From Gonatopus flavifemur (taxonomy: Eukaryota; Arthropoda; Insecta; Hymenoptera; Dryinidae): DNA of 64,000 nt. Location: the NCBI GenBank assembly GCA_018340375.1, contig JAFFJZ010000094.1:62001-126000 (forward strand). Reading direction: 5' to 3'. The position numbers and the translations under genes are program-made. How positions within the stretch are numbered: the stretch's first letter is position 1; every line of letters begins with the position of its first letter. The notes beneath the pieces were generated by a model. It searched no databases. It saw nothing but the letters and a program-made list of their open reading frames with translations, and was not told where the DNA came from. Below are positions 51,302-61,435 of the stretch, piece after piece.

Positions 51302-52403
51302 CACTGTAAAAAAAAACTGGAAATTTACTGTGCAACTGGACTGGAAATTTCCAGTGCTAGTACTGGAATATGGATATTCCAGTACATGTACAGAGATTTT
51401 GTTGTTACGTTACTGAAAATTTACCAAGCATAACTGAAAATTCAGTCATTGTACTGGAATTTTCAAGTTTGAGATGATGTACTGAAATTTTGCCATGATT
51501 TCGCGAAAATTTTACCGGCTCGTACTACAATTTTATAGTTCTTGTGCACCAAAAAAAATATTCCCTCAAAAAGGACTTGAGAAAAAATTTGGAATTTAGA
51601 AAAAAAAACCTAATCGTTGGTATACTGGAATTATACAGGTTTTTAACTGCAATTCTCAGGTTTTGTGATGGAATTTTCCAGTTACTATGCAATTGAATTA
51701 TACAGGTTTTGAACTGCAATTTTCAGGTCGTGTGATGGAATTTTCCAGTTGCTATGCAACGGAATTTAATCACTGTTGCACTGAAATTTTCCACTTCTAT
51801 TGGACTTCGTCATTTCTGGCAGGAAAAATTTCAAGTCTTTATATTAAAAATTTCCTGATTGAGATTTTGAATGATAATTGTAATTGTAGCCAATGAAATT
51901 GATATATGAGGTTTTTCCAAGACTTATCCTCTTGTGTTCTAGATATGAAGCATATGTAGTAACCCAAGCTGGCCTTCCAACATGTCGCGCTATAGCTCAT
52001 CGGTTAGGTCTTAGGTTTCAGTTGGTAGGCAGGTAGAAAAGTGTGGGTTCAAATCCTGTTAGGTAGACATGAGTTTCTGTCCATCCAAATGAACGATCAA
52101 AAGTTTCTCAATCATCTTGGAACACAAGGACCCTGCAAAATCACTTTGCGTGAGCAATTTTTTTTCAATTTTCATGGATATTTTCAGCATTAATTTTCCA
52201 GTACATGTCCTGGAAAAGTCCAGCTCGTGTACTGAAAAATTCCAGTACCGAGGCTCAGAAAATTTCCAGTTTTGATGCGGGAATTCCATAACGTTTGCAC
52301 TGAATTTTTGCAGTACAAATGTGCTGAAATTTTCCGGTACATGTACAGGTTAATGACTTCCAGTACATGTACTGGAATTTTCCGGTGAAATTTTTTTACA
52401 GTG
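51302..52403 (+). mobile_element. CACTGTA-ended TIR element with tRNA-like core, copy 2
   Basis: Ends CACTGTAAAAAAAAACTGG (51302) and, inverted, CACTGTAAAAAAATTTCACC (from 52403). The interior is full of CTGGAAATTTCCAGT-type palindromes. It is non-coding and 1.1 kb long. It matches copy 1 at 10.4-11.2 kb in the same internal order. Confidence 0.82.
51984..52060 (+). repeat. tRNA-like core with A and B boxes
   Basis: GTCGCGCTATAGCTCATCGG (box A TAGCTCATCGG at 51993) and GGGTTCAAATCCTG (box B, 52045-52058) are spaced as in a tRNA. A TCTTAGGTTTCAGTTGGTAG stretch lies between and is also found, interrupted, at 10.67/10.93 kb. It probably could drive RNA polymerase III transcription; it is not a functional tRNA gene. 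Confidence 0.7.
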
Positions 52404-52461
52404 AATTTCTATAGAACATTAAACAGGAAATTCAAATGATATAATTTCATAAAATCTTCTT

Positions 52462-52740
52462 CGGCCACGCCAAGTGTTACTGGTTGATGCGAATTCCGAA
52501 ACAGGGTTGCCTTTCACATCTCTTATTTCAAATGATACATTTGTTATATCAAGTAATCTTCCGGAAAGAGTGAAGTATTTTTTTCAAGGATTTTTTTTAA
52601 AGTGTTATTGTAAAACGTTTGTATCGTTTTTGGGATTTGACGTTATTTTTTACTGTGTTGGAATTTTTAGGGGTTTTTGTGAGACATTTGTATGTTTTGT
52701 GGAATTCTACTTCTTTTCCACTTTTTGGTATCTATATATA
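52462..52740 (+). repeat. Right arm of near-identical inverted duplication
   Basis: Inverted copy of 50986-51264. Its open frame continues to 52797 (GVSFGLE-unlike; it reads CFVEFYFFSTFWYLYIRAER). To the right, 52900-53110 carries a more diverged direct copy of its second half (ACTTGGCGTTATTTTTTTAC against GATTTGACGTTATTTTTTAC). Confidence 0.85.
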
Positions 52741-53344
52741 CGGGCAGAACGATACGCTTGTTTTATTTATTTTTTTGATACAATAATGCTTTTTTGAGAA
52801 TCATAAATGACCTTCAATACAGTTTAAACACACTGAAGTTACAGTATACCGAAAATCTTTCACATATTCTTTGGATAACCAATGTACTTGGTCGCTCATA
52901 TTGATTCCGTATCTTTTTTTTTCCAAATGGAGCATTTCCTTTTGTATCCCCTCGGAATTCTGAATACAGTGAAATTTTCCTTCAGGATGTGTTTTTAGAT
53001 TTTTTTATTCTTTGTTTTTCGGATTTTCATGTACTTGGCGTTATTTTTTTACTTTTTTGGAGTTTTTTTGGGGGATTTCACTTCTTTTTCTGAATATGCT
53101 TCCAACTGAACCCAAATGAGAATAAAATACCCCTGTCGAGTTTATGGCAATCGTAGGAATGAAGGAAATGTCCTCAGATAACTTATGTGATATAAAAATC
53201 CACTCGGATTTCCATCAGTCATCTCATCATTGGACGGCAATAGATTATCGAAATCAAGAATGAAGAAAAGAAGGGAAGAAAAGCGAATTCCCATGGACAA
53301 ATATACGTGTGAAGAATTCCGAAAACTAAATTTTCCTTGACTGA
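52741..53344. other. Diverged repeat, then no gene seen
   Basis: 52900-53110 resembles 52560-52740 as a degenerate direct repeat. From 53110 to 53344 only short chance frames occur. Confidence 0.4.
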
Positions 53345-53425
53345 TAAGTTGGCGCTCAAAGCAGCTCAAAGCGCTCAAAGCAACTCACAGTGCTCAAAGT
53401 AGCTCACGCCGCTCAAAACAGCCCA
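53345..53425. repeat. GCTCAAAGCA minisatellite
   Basis: About seven tandem copies of a ~10-12-bp unit (GCTCAAAGCA, GCTCAAAGCG, ACTCACAGTG, GCTCACGCC). Confidence 0.8.
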
Positions 53426-53660
53426 CGATATTGTGCTGAACATGTCTTGTGCGGAAATTTCCAGTGTTTTCAAGAAATCATTGTGAGAAAATCGAAACAA
53501 CATAGATCTTACAGACAGAGGAAACTTGCGTACAATATATTCAAGGTATGCAACAGAAATGTTTTTTGCAAGATAGAATTTGTACTGTTCAGCATGAAGC
53601 TGAAAATAGCTTTCCAGCAAAAACTTTTCGGTCACTCTTTCGAATCATTGTGAAAAGTAG

Positions 53661-53916
53661 CAGATAGCAAAAGTTCCAAAAAATAGATCTCATTGAATTC
53701 ATTCGTGATCACAAAACGAACCATTGAAATGTCAGCAGAATAGAGTCCTTGGAGAATTCCAATGGCCTTTTGTCATACTGTATATTGTACTATATATAGT
53801 ATGACAAAAGGCGATTTGAATTCTCCAATAACTCCATCCTACTGACATTTCAGTGATTCATTTTGTGGTTCCAGAAGGATTCAATGGGGTCTAGTTTTTG
53901 GGACTTTTGCTATCTG
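53661..53916. mobile_element. 256-bp palindromic MITE, CAGATAGC ends
   Basis: CAGATAGCAAAAGTTCC at the left mirrors GGGACTTTTGCTATCTG at the right. The arms continue to pair to the centre at about 53790 (CTTTTGTCATACTGTATA / TATATAGTATGACAAAAG). Confidence 0.85.
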
Positions 53917-54157
53917 GGTAAAGAGATGTCAAATATTTATCATGCAACAAAAAGATATACCTTCAAGATATCAGATTGAAGACACTTCCTAGTACTGTAC
54001 CAGACATTTTTCAGAATTTTATGGAATATCCATCGAAATCATTCGAAAAAATTTCTCAAGAATGTTTGGTTCGTTATGGTATTATAAAGGTATTCTATAT
54101 TCTCCAAAACTGTACAATATCACAGTAATTGAATTCTAATTTTATGATGAAGCGAAA

Positions 54158-55021
54158 TTATTGCTTTTCAAAGAAATATATATACGAATCTTCAGCATTG
54201 CGTGGCCAATGTCGCTCTTGAACTTGCAGATCATGAATAAATATCCACTTCGTACCTTTACTTCGTAACATGCATGTGAAATTATCTTCAGAAATATTTT
54301 CACCCTCATGAAAAACAACAGCTTTAACTTTATAAAAGTGTTGTGTAATTATAATTTTTGAAGTTGGTACTGCTTTAATGTTTTTATTTTCTACCTTTGT
54401 TGCTTCAACATTATTGTGATTAGACATCGTCAATCGCACTATTACATATTGTTCTGACGCTGTTATAAATGATTTTTCAGTTTTATGCAAGTTATTACAA
54501 TTGTCACAAGAATCTTCGAAAATTTTCTATGTTGAAAAATTGAACTTGAGTATTTCTTGAAACTCAAATGATTTTTGCGAAATTGGAGGTAGCCCAAGAC
54601 GTGTAACACAATTTGTACCAACAATATTCTCGGTATATTCACGTTTCGTACATTCCGTTACGGTAGTTATTTGGTGCTTCACTGAATTTTCAATACCCAT
54701 TGAATTTTCGCAAATAGAAGCGACGAATTCCCCTGCATCTTGTGAGTGATCATGCAAGTATTGTGGACCTGCAAGCTGTTTCAAAGCTATGATATCAAGG
54801 TTTTTTTGCGAATTGTAGTTCTGAATTGAAATATTTATGATGTCATGGGGGCCAGATAAAAGTAATTGTTTTGTCTTAGAAGCACAATACAATATACACT
54901 GCATTACTGCCTTCGAATAAGAAGAAACACCCTCAACATTAGGAAAACCCATTACGTTTAACGCGTGAGTTTCTGTTGATTTTTCATCAATATTTTGGCC
55001 CCTGGATTGAATATTATCCAA
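54158..55021 (-). pseudogene. USP-like (ubiquitin-specific protease fold) ORF, one stop, catalytic residues replaced
   Basis: The minus strand is open from 55021 to 54158 except for one TAG at 54527-54529; both halves are in the same frame. The N-terminal box reads NVMGFPNVEGVSSYSKAVMQ where USPs have a catalytic Cys just before Y; Ser is there. A QDAGEFV motif (QQD box type) follows. After the stop come a Cys pair (SCDNC), then FYKVKAVVFHEGENISEDNF and SYIYFFEKQ, matching the C-terminal box, but Asn stands where the catalytic His is expected. About 288 codons, shorter than most USPs. Known role of the family: removal of ubiquitin. Here a pseudoenzyme or a decayed gene, perhaps transposon-borne. 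Confidence 0.62.
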
Positions 55022-55056
55022 TATCCTTATTCCTGAGTACCCAGGTGAAGAAGTTT

Positions 55057-56826
55057 TTTCAGTGGGTCAATTCTTTGAGTAAAATTACAGGTGGATCAAG
55101 AGAAAGTAGGAAGGATGCAGGTATACTATACATCTGTATGTTACTTACCACCACGATCAATATCATCGGGTAGCGTAGGAGGAAAATGAAGAAAAGGCAG
55201 AAGTGCAGTGGATATACCACAGGTCCGTGCGTTAGGTACACTATTATCAGATTATCCCAATAGAATCACAGGTAGATGAAGAAGAAGCGAGAAGGATGCA
55301 TTGACATGCACCATACATCTTTATGTTACGTACCACAATGATCAGTGTCATTAGGTAGCGTCATAGGAAAATGAAGAAAAGGCAGAAGTGCAGTGGATAT
55401 ACAAGTCCTTGCATTGAATAATACCAGTATCAGATTCTTCCAACAAAATCATAGGTGGATGAAGAGAAAGCAAAAAGGATGTAGATGTACCATACATCTG
55501 TACGTTAAATCCCACCATGATCATTAGGTAGCGTTGAAGGAAAATGCAGAAAAGATAGGAGCGCAGTGGATATATCACGAATCTTTGCATCGGGTGCATT
55601 CCACTGACCAATTGACGAATGATTAGAGAGACTATTCAGGATCAACCCAACGAAAATTGAGCAGATACAATATTCTGATTATAGAAATTGTTGCAGAACA
55701 ACTACAAGTCAACTTGACTGATGTGACTGGATGTGACAATTCATTCTGAATGTTTCCTTCCAAAGTCCCATCTTTTCAGTTGTTCCATTCAAGCTGGATT
55801 ATATTTGTGTTCTGACAAACCATCATTTTCATCTTTACTCATCTTGGTTTTGGAATGATTCAATTCTCAAATATCATGAATTTCATTAAATTGTCATAGA
55901 GTATTTTGGGTTGGGAGATTCAGTAACTAGGATCCATGAAATGTTCAAAATGTATTCAAAGTGATTCATGATCATTAAAAAGCAATATTGTATCAAATAT
56001 CCAAACCATTTAATATTCATGATATTTGAGAATTGAATCATTCCAAAACCAAGATAAGTGAAGATGAAAATGATGGTTTGTAAGAACACAAATATAATCC
56101 AGCTTGAATGGAACAACTGAAAAGATGGGACTTTGGAAGGAAACATTCAGAATGAATTGTCACATCCAGTCACATCAGTCAAGTTGACTTGTAGTTGTTC
56201 TGCAACAATTTCTATAATCAGAATATTGTATCTGCTCAATTTTCGTTGAGTTGATCCTGAACAGTCTCTCTAATCATTCGTCCATTGGTCAGTGGAATAC
56301 ACCCGATGCGAAGATTTGTGGTATATCCACTGCGCTCCTATCTTTTCTGCATTTTCCTTCAACGCTACCCAATGATCATGGTAGGATTTAACGTACAGAT
56401 GTATATTACATCTACATCCTTTTTGCTTTTTCTTCATCCACCTATGATTCTGTTGGAAGAATCTGATAGTGGTATTATTCAATGCAAGGACTTGTATATC
56501 CACTGCACTTCTGCCTTTTCTTCATTTTCCTATGACGCTGCCTAATGACATTGATCATTGTGGTACGTAACATAAAGATGTATGGTGACATGCATCCTTC
56601 TCGCTTTTCCTTCATCTACCTATGATTCTTTTGGAAGAATCTGATAATAGTGTACCTAACGCAAGGACCTGTGGACTATCCACTGCACTCCTGCCTTTCC
56701 TTCATTTTCCTCCTACGCTACCTGATGATATTGATCGTGGTGGTAAGTAACATACAGTTGTATAGTATACCTGCATCCTTTCTCCTTTTTCTTGATCCAT
56801 CTGTAATTCCACTCAAAGAATCTAGG
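55057..56826. repeat. 1.77-kb palindrome built of ~175-bp tandem units
   Basis: Arms 55057-55891 and about 56005-56826 are inverted copies (for example AGTCAACTTGACTGATGTGA / TCACATCAGTCAAGTTGACT). Within the left arm TAGGTAGCGT-type landmarks occur at 55173, 55352 and 55524, so units are 172-179 bp; the right arm mirrors this (56364, 56533, 56714). Open frames on the two strands are mirror images and not genes. Confidence 0.92.
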
Positions 56827-57575
56827 GAGACCATTTTGTACATAGTTCATAATTTTGATTCAGGATGTCATATTTTAGTATACCTGGAGTGCTCGGTGAC
56901 TAACCTCATTTTCGAATGTTTTTCAAACTTGCTATAATTCAATTTACATTCATTATCTATTCACTATCCTGTTCCATTATTTCTTCACGATTCTGATTGC
57001 AGAATAGTGGATTCCATTAGAGATCATGGTATATCCATTATACTTTTGCATGTAAAAGAATAGCGAATGAACTTCAATAATCACCCTTGAGCAGGCTCGG
57101 TATGATCTTTTTTTTTATCGATTGCCTATGATCCTAATTAGAAAAATCGACAGTGGAGCCTTCCGAAGTAGCTGGTCATCTGGTTTTGATCAGCTACTTC
57201 GGAAGGCTCCAGTAGTTGACTGTCCGTCAGAACTTATGATATATCCCTGACTTTCTGGTATGTGGAGGAATTGCAAATAAACTTGAAGAGCTTCTTTCCC
57301 TTGAGCATGCTCGATATGATCCATTTGATCATTTTCCAACGACTCTAGCAGGAGAACCTGATAGTAGATTGTTTGTAAGGGGGTTATGGTATATCCGATA
57401 AGATTTCACCTGAAAAGTGATGCATAAATTTGAATCATTATTTTCGACTAGACCTTGTGTGATTTATTTGATCATCAGCCTGAGGTTCTGGTGGTAAGAA
57501 CCAACAGTAGCAGACTGTTCATGAGGGATCACGGTATATCTGCTGAGCTGTTGTCTACAAAGTAATATTGTATTT
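56827..57575. repeat. Diverged continuation of the ~175-185-bp satellite
   Basis: GGTATATCC-type landmarks at about 57028, 57240, 57389 and 57532, each followed by a similar sentence of sequence (CTTGAGCA/TGCTCGGTATGATC, CTGATAGTAGATTG), show weak tandem structure continuing from the palindrome. Confidence 0.6.
57155..57210. repeat. Perfect 20-bp hairpin inside the satellite
   Basis: GGAGCCTTCCGAAGTAGCTG (57155-57174) and its exact inverse (57191-57210) enclose a 16-nt loop. It interrupts one satellite unit. Confidence 0.95.
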
Positions 57576-57752
57576 TATGAATAATACATCATACAGAGCT
57601 TACCTGTGTATATACCAATTTCCTGAATGTCGCAAATAGATTTATTTATACCTTTCTCAAACTTTTTCTGTTTTTTTTTTACAAATAACCTCTTCATCAT
57701 TTATTCATTAGTTCATTCATGAATTTTTTCAAGTCATATACAAAAGTATATA

Positions 57753-59633
57753 CAGGGTGATTCAAAATTCCCGCACTCTTTTTTGGGAGTAGATTCCTGA
57801 TGAAATTCTAAAACGATTTGTCCCTTTGCACAATGCTCTCCGACGCATAATTTCCGAGATATAATTAATTAAAGTTGACCAATTATGAGGTGGATCCATC
57901 GGTCATCCAGGAGCGTCATAACAGAACAAGAGAGGAAGGTGCTTGCAGAGGGCGCTTATACGATCAGCTGATCGGTATAATCGATACGATTTACCAACAT
58001 ACAAATTGGTAAATTTTCTATGTAGAACGATTGAATTCGTCGACACTGTGGAAAAATTGATTATTGCCATGAATTCTTATCACGATATTCTGTAGGTGAA
58101 AGTTGCAATTTCAGTAATGATTTTTATTACGCAGACAAATGTAAAATAGTGTTCTTCCGTAGGGATAGGGATTCAAGTGGGAGAAAAAAGTATAACTACT
58201 CGTTTTCAATCAGAATTTTCATGTAAAGAAGAAAACATGAGAATTTTCATTCATCCGATACCCAATTTGAACGGTTTGATGAGTAAGTTCAACACAAGAG
58301 ATTGGATTCTGAATCCTGTATTCTGATTGGTCGAGAATTAATGTATGTGAGATCAATCCTCGGCCATTCCAAATGATTGTTCTGGAGAATGTGTTTTCGA
58401 CTTATCCCAACCACAACATTGAACAATGATGAATTTATTCGAATTCACCCTTTTTACATCATTCGATGATTATGAAGGGTTTATCGAACGTTAATAACTT
58501 ACTTGAGATCACTCAAGATCATTCATGTTTAAATCAAAATCTAATTCAAATCGTGTGCAAGTTCGAGCGCGTTTCTATGTTTAGAAAATGTATTCGTCCT
58601 AAAAAGGACGGATTTGGTTAATCTTTAAAGACAATTCTTTTTCCATTTGAAATAACAATATGCCCTTTGAAGTCATATGTGCTTTAAATGAAACTGTTTC
58701 GAGCTGTCACCTGATTGGTTGATTCGTATCACGAATGGTTGATTCAAGCTAAACAAACCGTATGTGATTACAATGTCAATCAAGTGCAATGATTGGGTCG
58801 TATACGATGTCACACCTTGTATTTTCGTCAGAATTGATTGATTCTGCAAGTTGAAGTAAATTATTAACGTTCGATAAACCCTTTATAATCATCGAATGAT
58901 GTAAAAAGGGTGAATTCGAATAAATTCATCATTGTTCAATGTTGTGGTTGGGATAAGTCGAAAACACATTCTCCAGAACAATCATCCGAAACGGCCGAGG
59001 ATTGATCTCACATACATTGATTCTCGACCAATCAGAATACAGGATTCGGAATCCAATCTCTTGTGTTGAACTTACTCATCAAACCGTTCAAATTGGGTAT
59101 CGGATGAATGAAAATTCTCATGTTTTTTTCTTGACATGAAAATTCTCATGTTTTCTTCTTTACATGAAAATTCTGATTGAAAACGAGTGGTTATACTTTT
59201 TTCTCCCACTTGAATCCCTATCCCTACGAAAGAACACTATTTTACATTTGTCTGCGTAATAAAAATCATTACTGAAATTACAACTTCCACCTACAGCATA
59301 TCGTGATAGGAATTCATGACAATAATCAATTTTTCCACAGTGTCGACGAATTCAATCGTTCTACATAGAAAATTTACCAATTTGTATGTTGGTAAATCGT
59401 ATCGATTATACCGATCAGCTGATCGTATGAGCGCCCTCTGCAAGCACCTTCCTCTCTTGTCCTGTTATGACGCTCCTGAATGACCGATGGATCCACCTTA
59501 TAATTAGTCAACTTCAATTAATTATATCTCGGAAATTATGCGTCAGAGAGCATTGTGCAAAAGGACAAATCGTTTTAGAATTTCATCAGGAATCCACTCC
59601 CAAAAAAGAGTGCGGGAATTTTGAATCACCCTG
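57753..59633. mobile_element. 1.88-kb element, ~750-bp inverted arms, TATA flanks
   Basis: Left end CAGGGTGATTCAAAATTCCC, right end GGGAATTTTGAATCACCCTG, flanked by TATA at 57749-57752 and 59634-59637. The arms run 57753-58500 and 58862-59633 and are about 95% identical by eye. The unique centre (58501-58861) has no long frame. The right arm has an extra ~27-bp tandem copy of ATGAAAATTCTCATGTTTT (59108-59165). Known insect elements start with CAGGGTG, but I cannot fix the superfamily. Confidence 0.88.
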
Positions 59634-59639
59634 TATAAT

Positions 59640-60303
59640 TCCAGGTTATTTGTGTGGGTTTGATTGTTGTTATAATGAGCTGTAATACCTGTCATGTAGT
59701 AACTTGCAATTCATCCATTTTTCAATTATTCTTTTGATATTATAATCACCTATCAACACATCGCCTCATTGACAGGTTATTTGTTCATGTTTTGACAATG
59801 TATAGACCACACTACACTGAAATCAACGCTTTTGGATGTTCGGATTATAATATACATTAACTGAAGTGAATGCTATTGGATATTGGAAGAAAGGAAAAAG
59901 GACAGAATATTGGATGTCCCAAGAAAGAAAGAGACAGAATATCTCTATCTATGCCAATGGAAGAAACCCTCCCGAATTCCGATGACGAAGCACTATAGTC
60001 GCTATCGTGATCAAAATGAATCGAAAGTGGCGATGATGATGAAGAAAAATCCTGATGTTTTGATCGCATGAAAAGTTGAAACGTTTGTATCTCGGGATCG
60101 CGTGAACAGATCAACTTCGTGGTGTGCTGAATCGAAAGTGTGTATTCGAATTATATACTAGAAGTGTAATTATTTTTTCGTGAAATTCAATGTGTGATGA
60201 GTTATTGTGGGTTAAAGATTTTTTGGCTATAGAAAATCTTGGTTTTCGTGTAAAGATACACGGTAGCGCACGACTTATGCTTTTTCATTTTTTTTTCTTT
60301 CAG
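59640..60303. other. No gene seen
   Basis: Short frames only. A purine-rich stretch at 59870-59970 (GAAGAAAGGAAAAAGGAC) gives charged shadow peptides. Confidence 0.4.
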
Positions 60304-60389
60304 GGTTTTCATGTACTTGGCGTCGAGAGGCTACCGCGTCTCTTCATACACGAGTGTGTAGCGTAATAATGGCGACTCCGGTGACTTTT
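60304..60389 (+). other. Possible short 5' exon with a start codon
   Basis: A T-rich tract ending CTTTCAG (60297-60303) and GTAAGT at 60390-60395 are good 3' and 5' splice signals. Between them, ATG at 60369 in the context TAATAATGGCG opens MATPVTF, which ends exactly at the donor. TTTTCATGTACTTGGCGT at 60306 also occurs at about 53032, so the region may instead be part of a repeat. Confidence 0.25.
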
Positions 60390-60973
60390 GTAAGTGTGTC
60401 ATTTCCATGGTTTAAGCGGCAATGTTTCGTAAAAACAGTGAAATATTGTTTTCCACTCCACGGGAATGTCGAGAATTACCTCTAGAGACTGGGGATTTTG
60501 ATCTATTCATATGTTTTCGCTACGAAAATTCGTAGTTTCGCTACGAAAAGTTTTAGGAATGATAATTTCGCATTATGCGATTGCATTGGATCTCGATTAC
60601 CAGTTTGGGAATTTCCATATCCATCTGATTTTGGGTTCCAGCATTTTTTTTTGCTTTAAATCTGAAAGTTGGATTTTAAGCAGCTCTTCGGTTATTTACA
60701 TGTTTGAAACCCGCCATTTTAGGAATAAATCCGATATTATTGCTAATAAAATGCCGTAGTTTTTCGAATCCGATCTGAATTAATCTGTCCGTCGATCTGA
60801 TAACTAGCTGTAGGACATATAGGATTACATGTAATTATTCCTCACAGTGTGCTATTCCCTCCAATGGGCTGCTATTTCTTATACTGTATTTCTGTAGATT
60901 TTCTTTTACAGTGAGACTGTCATGCTAAGTTATGAGGGCTACCACTTGACGTATTGATTAGAACATTACCACA
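60390..60973. other. No gene seen; may include a gypsy LTR
   Basis: This lies directly downstream of the minus-strand gypsy pol, where a 3' LTR is expected. No second LTR copy is in the window for comparison, so its limits cannot be set. Confidence 0.3.
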
Positions 60974-61435
60974 TCAATCATGTGGATTTTCGATGGGATG
61001 CTCATCATTCTCTTGAGAATAGGCGGGTTTTAGCTTGTCAACGTGTTCAAGTATGATTTTTCCGCATTCGTGTTCGAGAACGGCATTCTTGCTTTTGCTG
61101 AGATATACCACTTTGTAGGGACCCACGTATTGTTTATCTAATTTCCCTACACGCGGCTCTTTCATTACGTAAACCGATTGTCCTACTTGAAAATCAACGT
61201 GATGTGCTTGTCGATCGTAGTATCTTTTCGATTTCTGTTTTGCAGCGAGGATCTCCGATCGAGCGAGAGCTTGGATTTCATTCAGACGTTGTATTAGTTC
61301 GGCTAGGTAAGAATTGTAGGTTCCTAGTTCTTCCGTCGAGGGATATTTGCTTGGCATTCGAGCTTCATGACCGAACACAAGCTCGAATGGAGTGAACGAA
61401 GTTGCTTTGTGGACCGAAGTATTATATGAGAACAT
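60974..61435 (-). pseudogene. Gypsy integrase C-terminal fragment
   Basis: FSYNTSVHKATSFTPFELVF is the end of the catalytic core (family pattern 'YN...H..T...P..L..G'). Then come RYYDRQAHHVDFQVGQSVYV and LDKQYVGPYKVVYLSKSKNA (GPY/F-type chromatin/DNA-binding module). The zinc finger and the D,D part of the core are absent. Confidence 0.85.

Noticed and set aside
51984..52060. Functional nuclear tRNA gene
   Set aside because: A and B boxes are good, but acceptor-stem pairing and a clear anticodon arm are lacking, and it is part of a repeat family.
55351..56937. Hydrophobic ORFs with IYPLRSYLFCIFLQRY-like sequence on both strands
   Set aside because: They are palindrome and satellite shadows that mirror each other.
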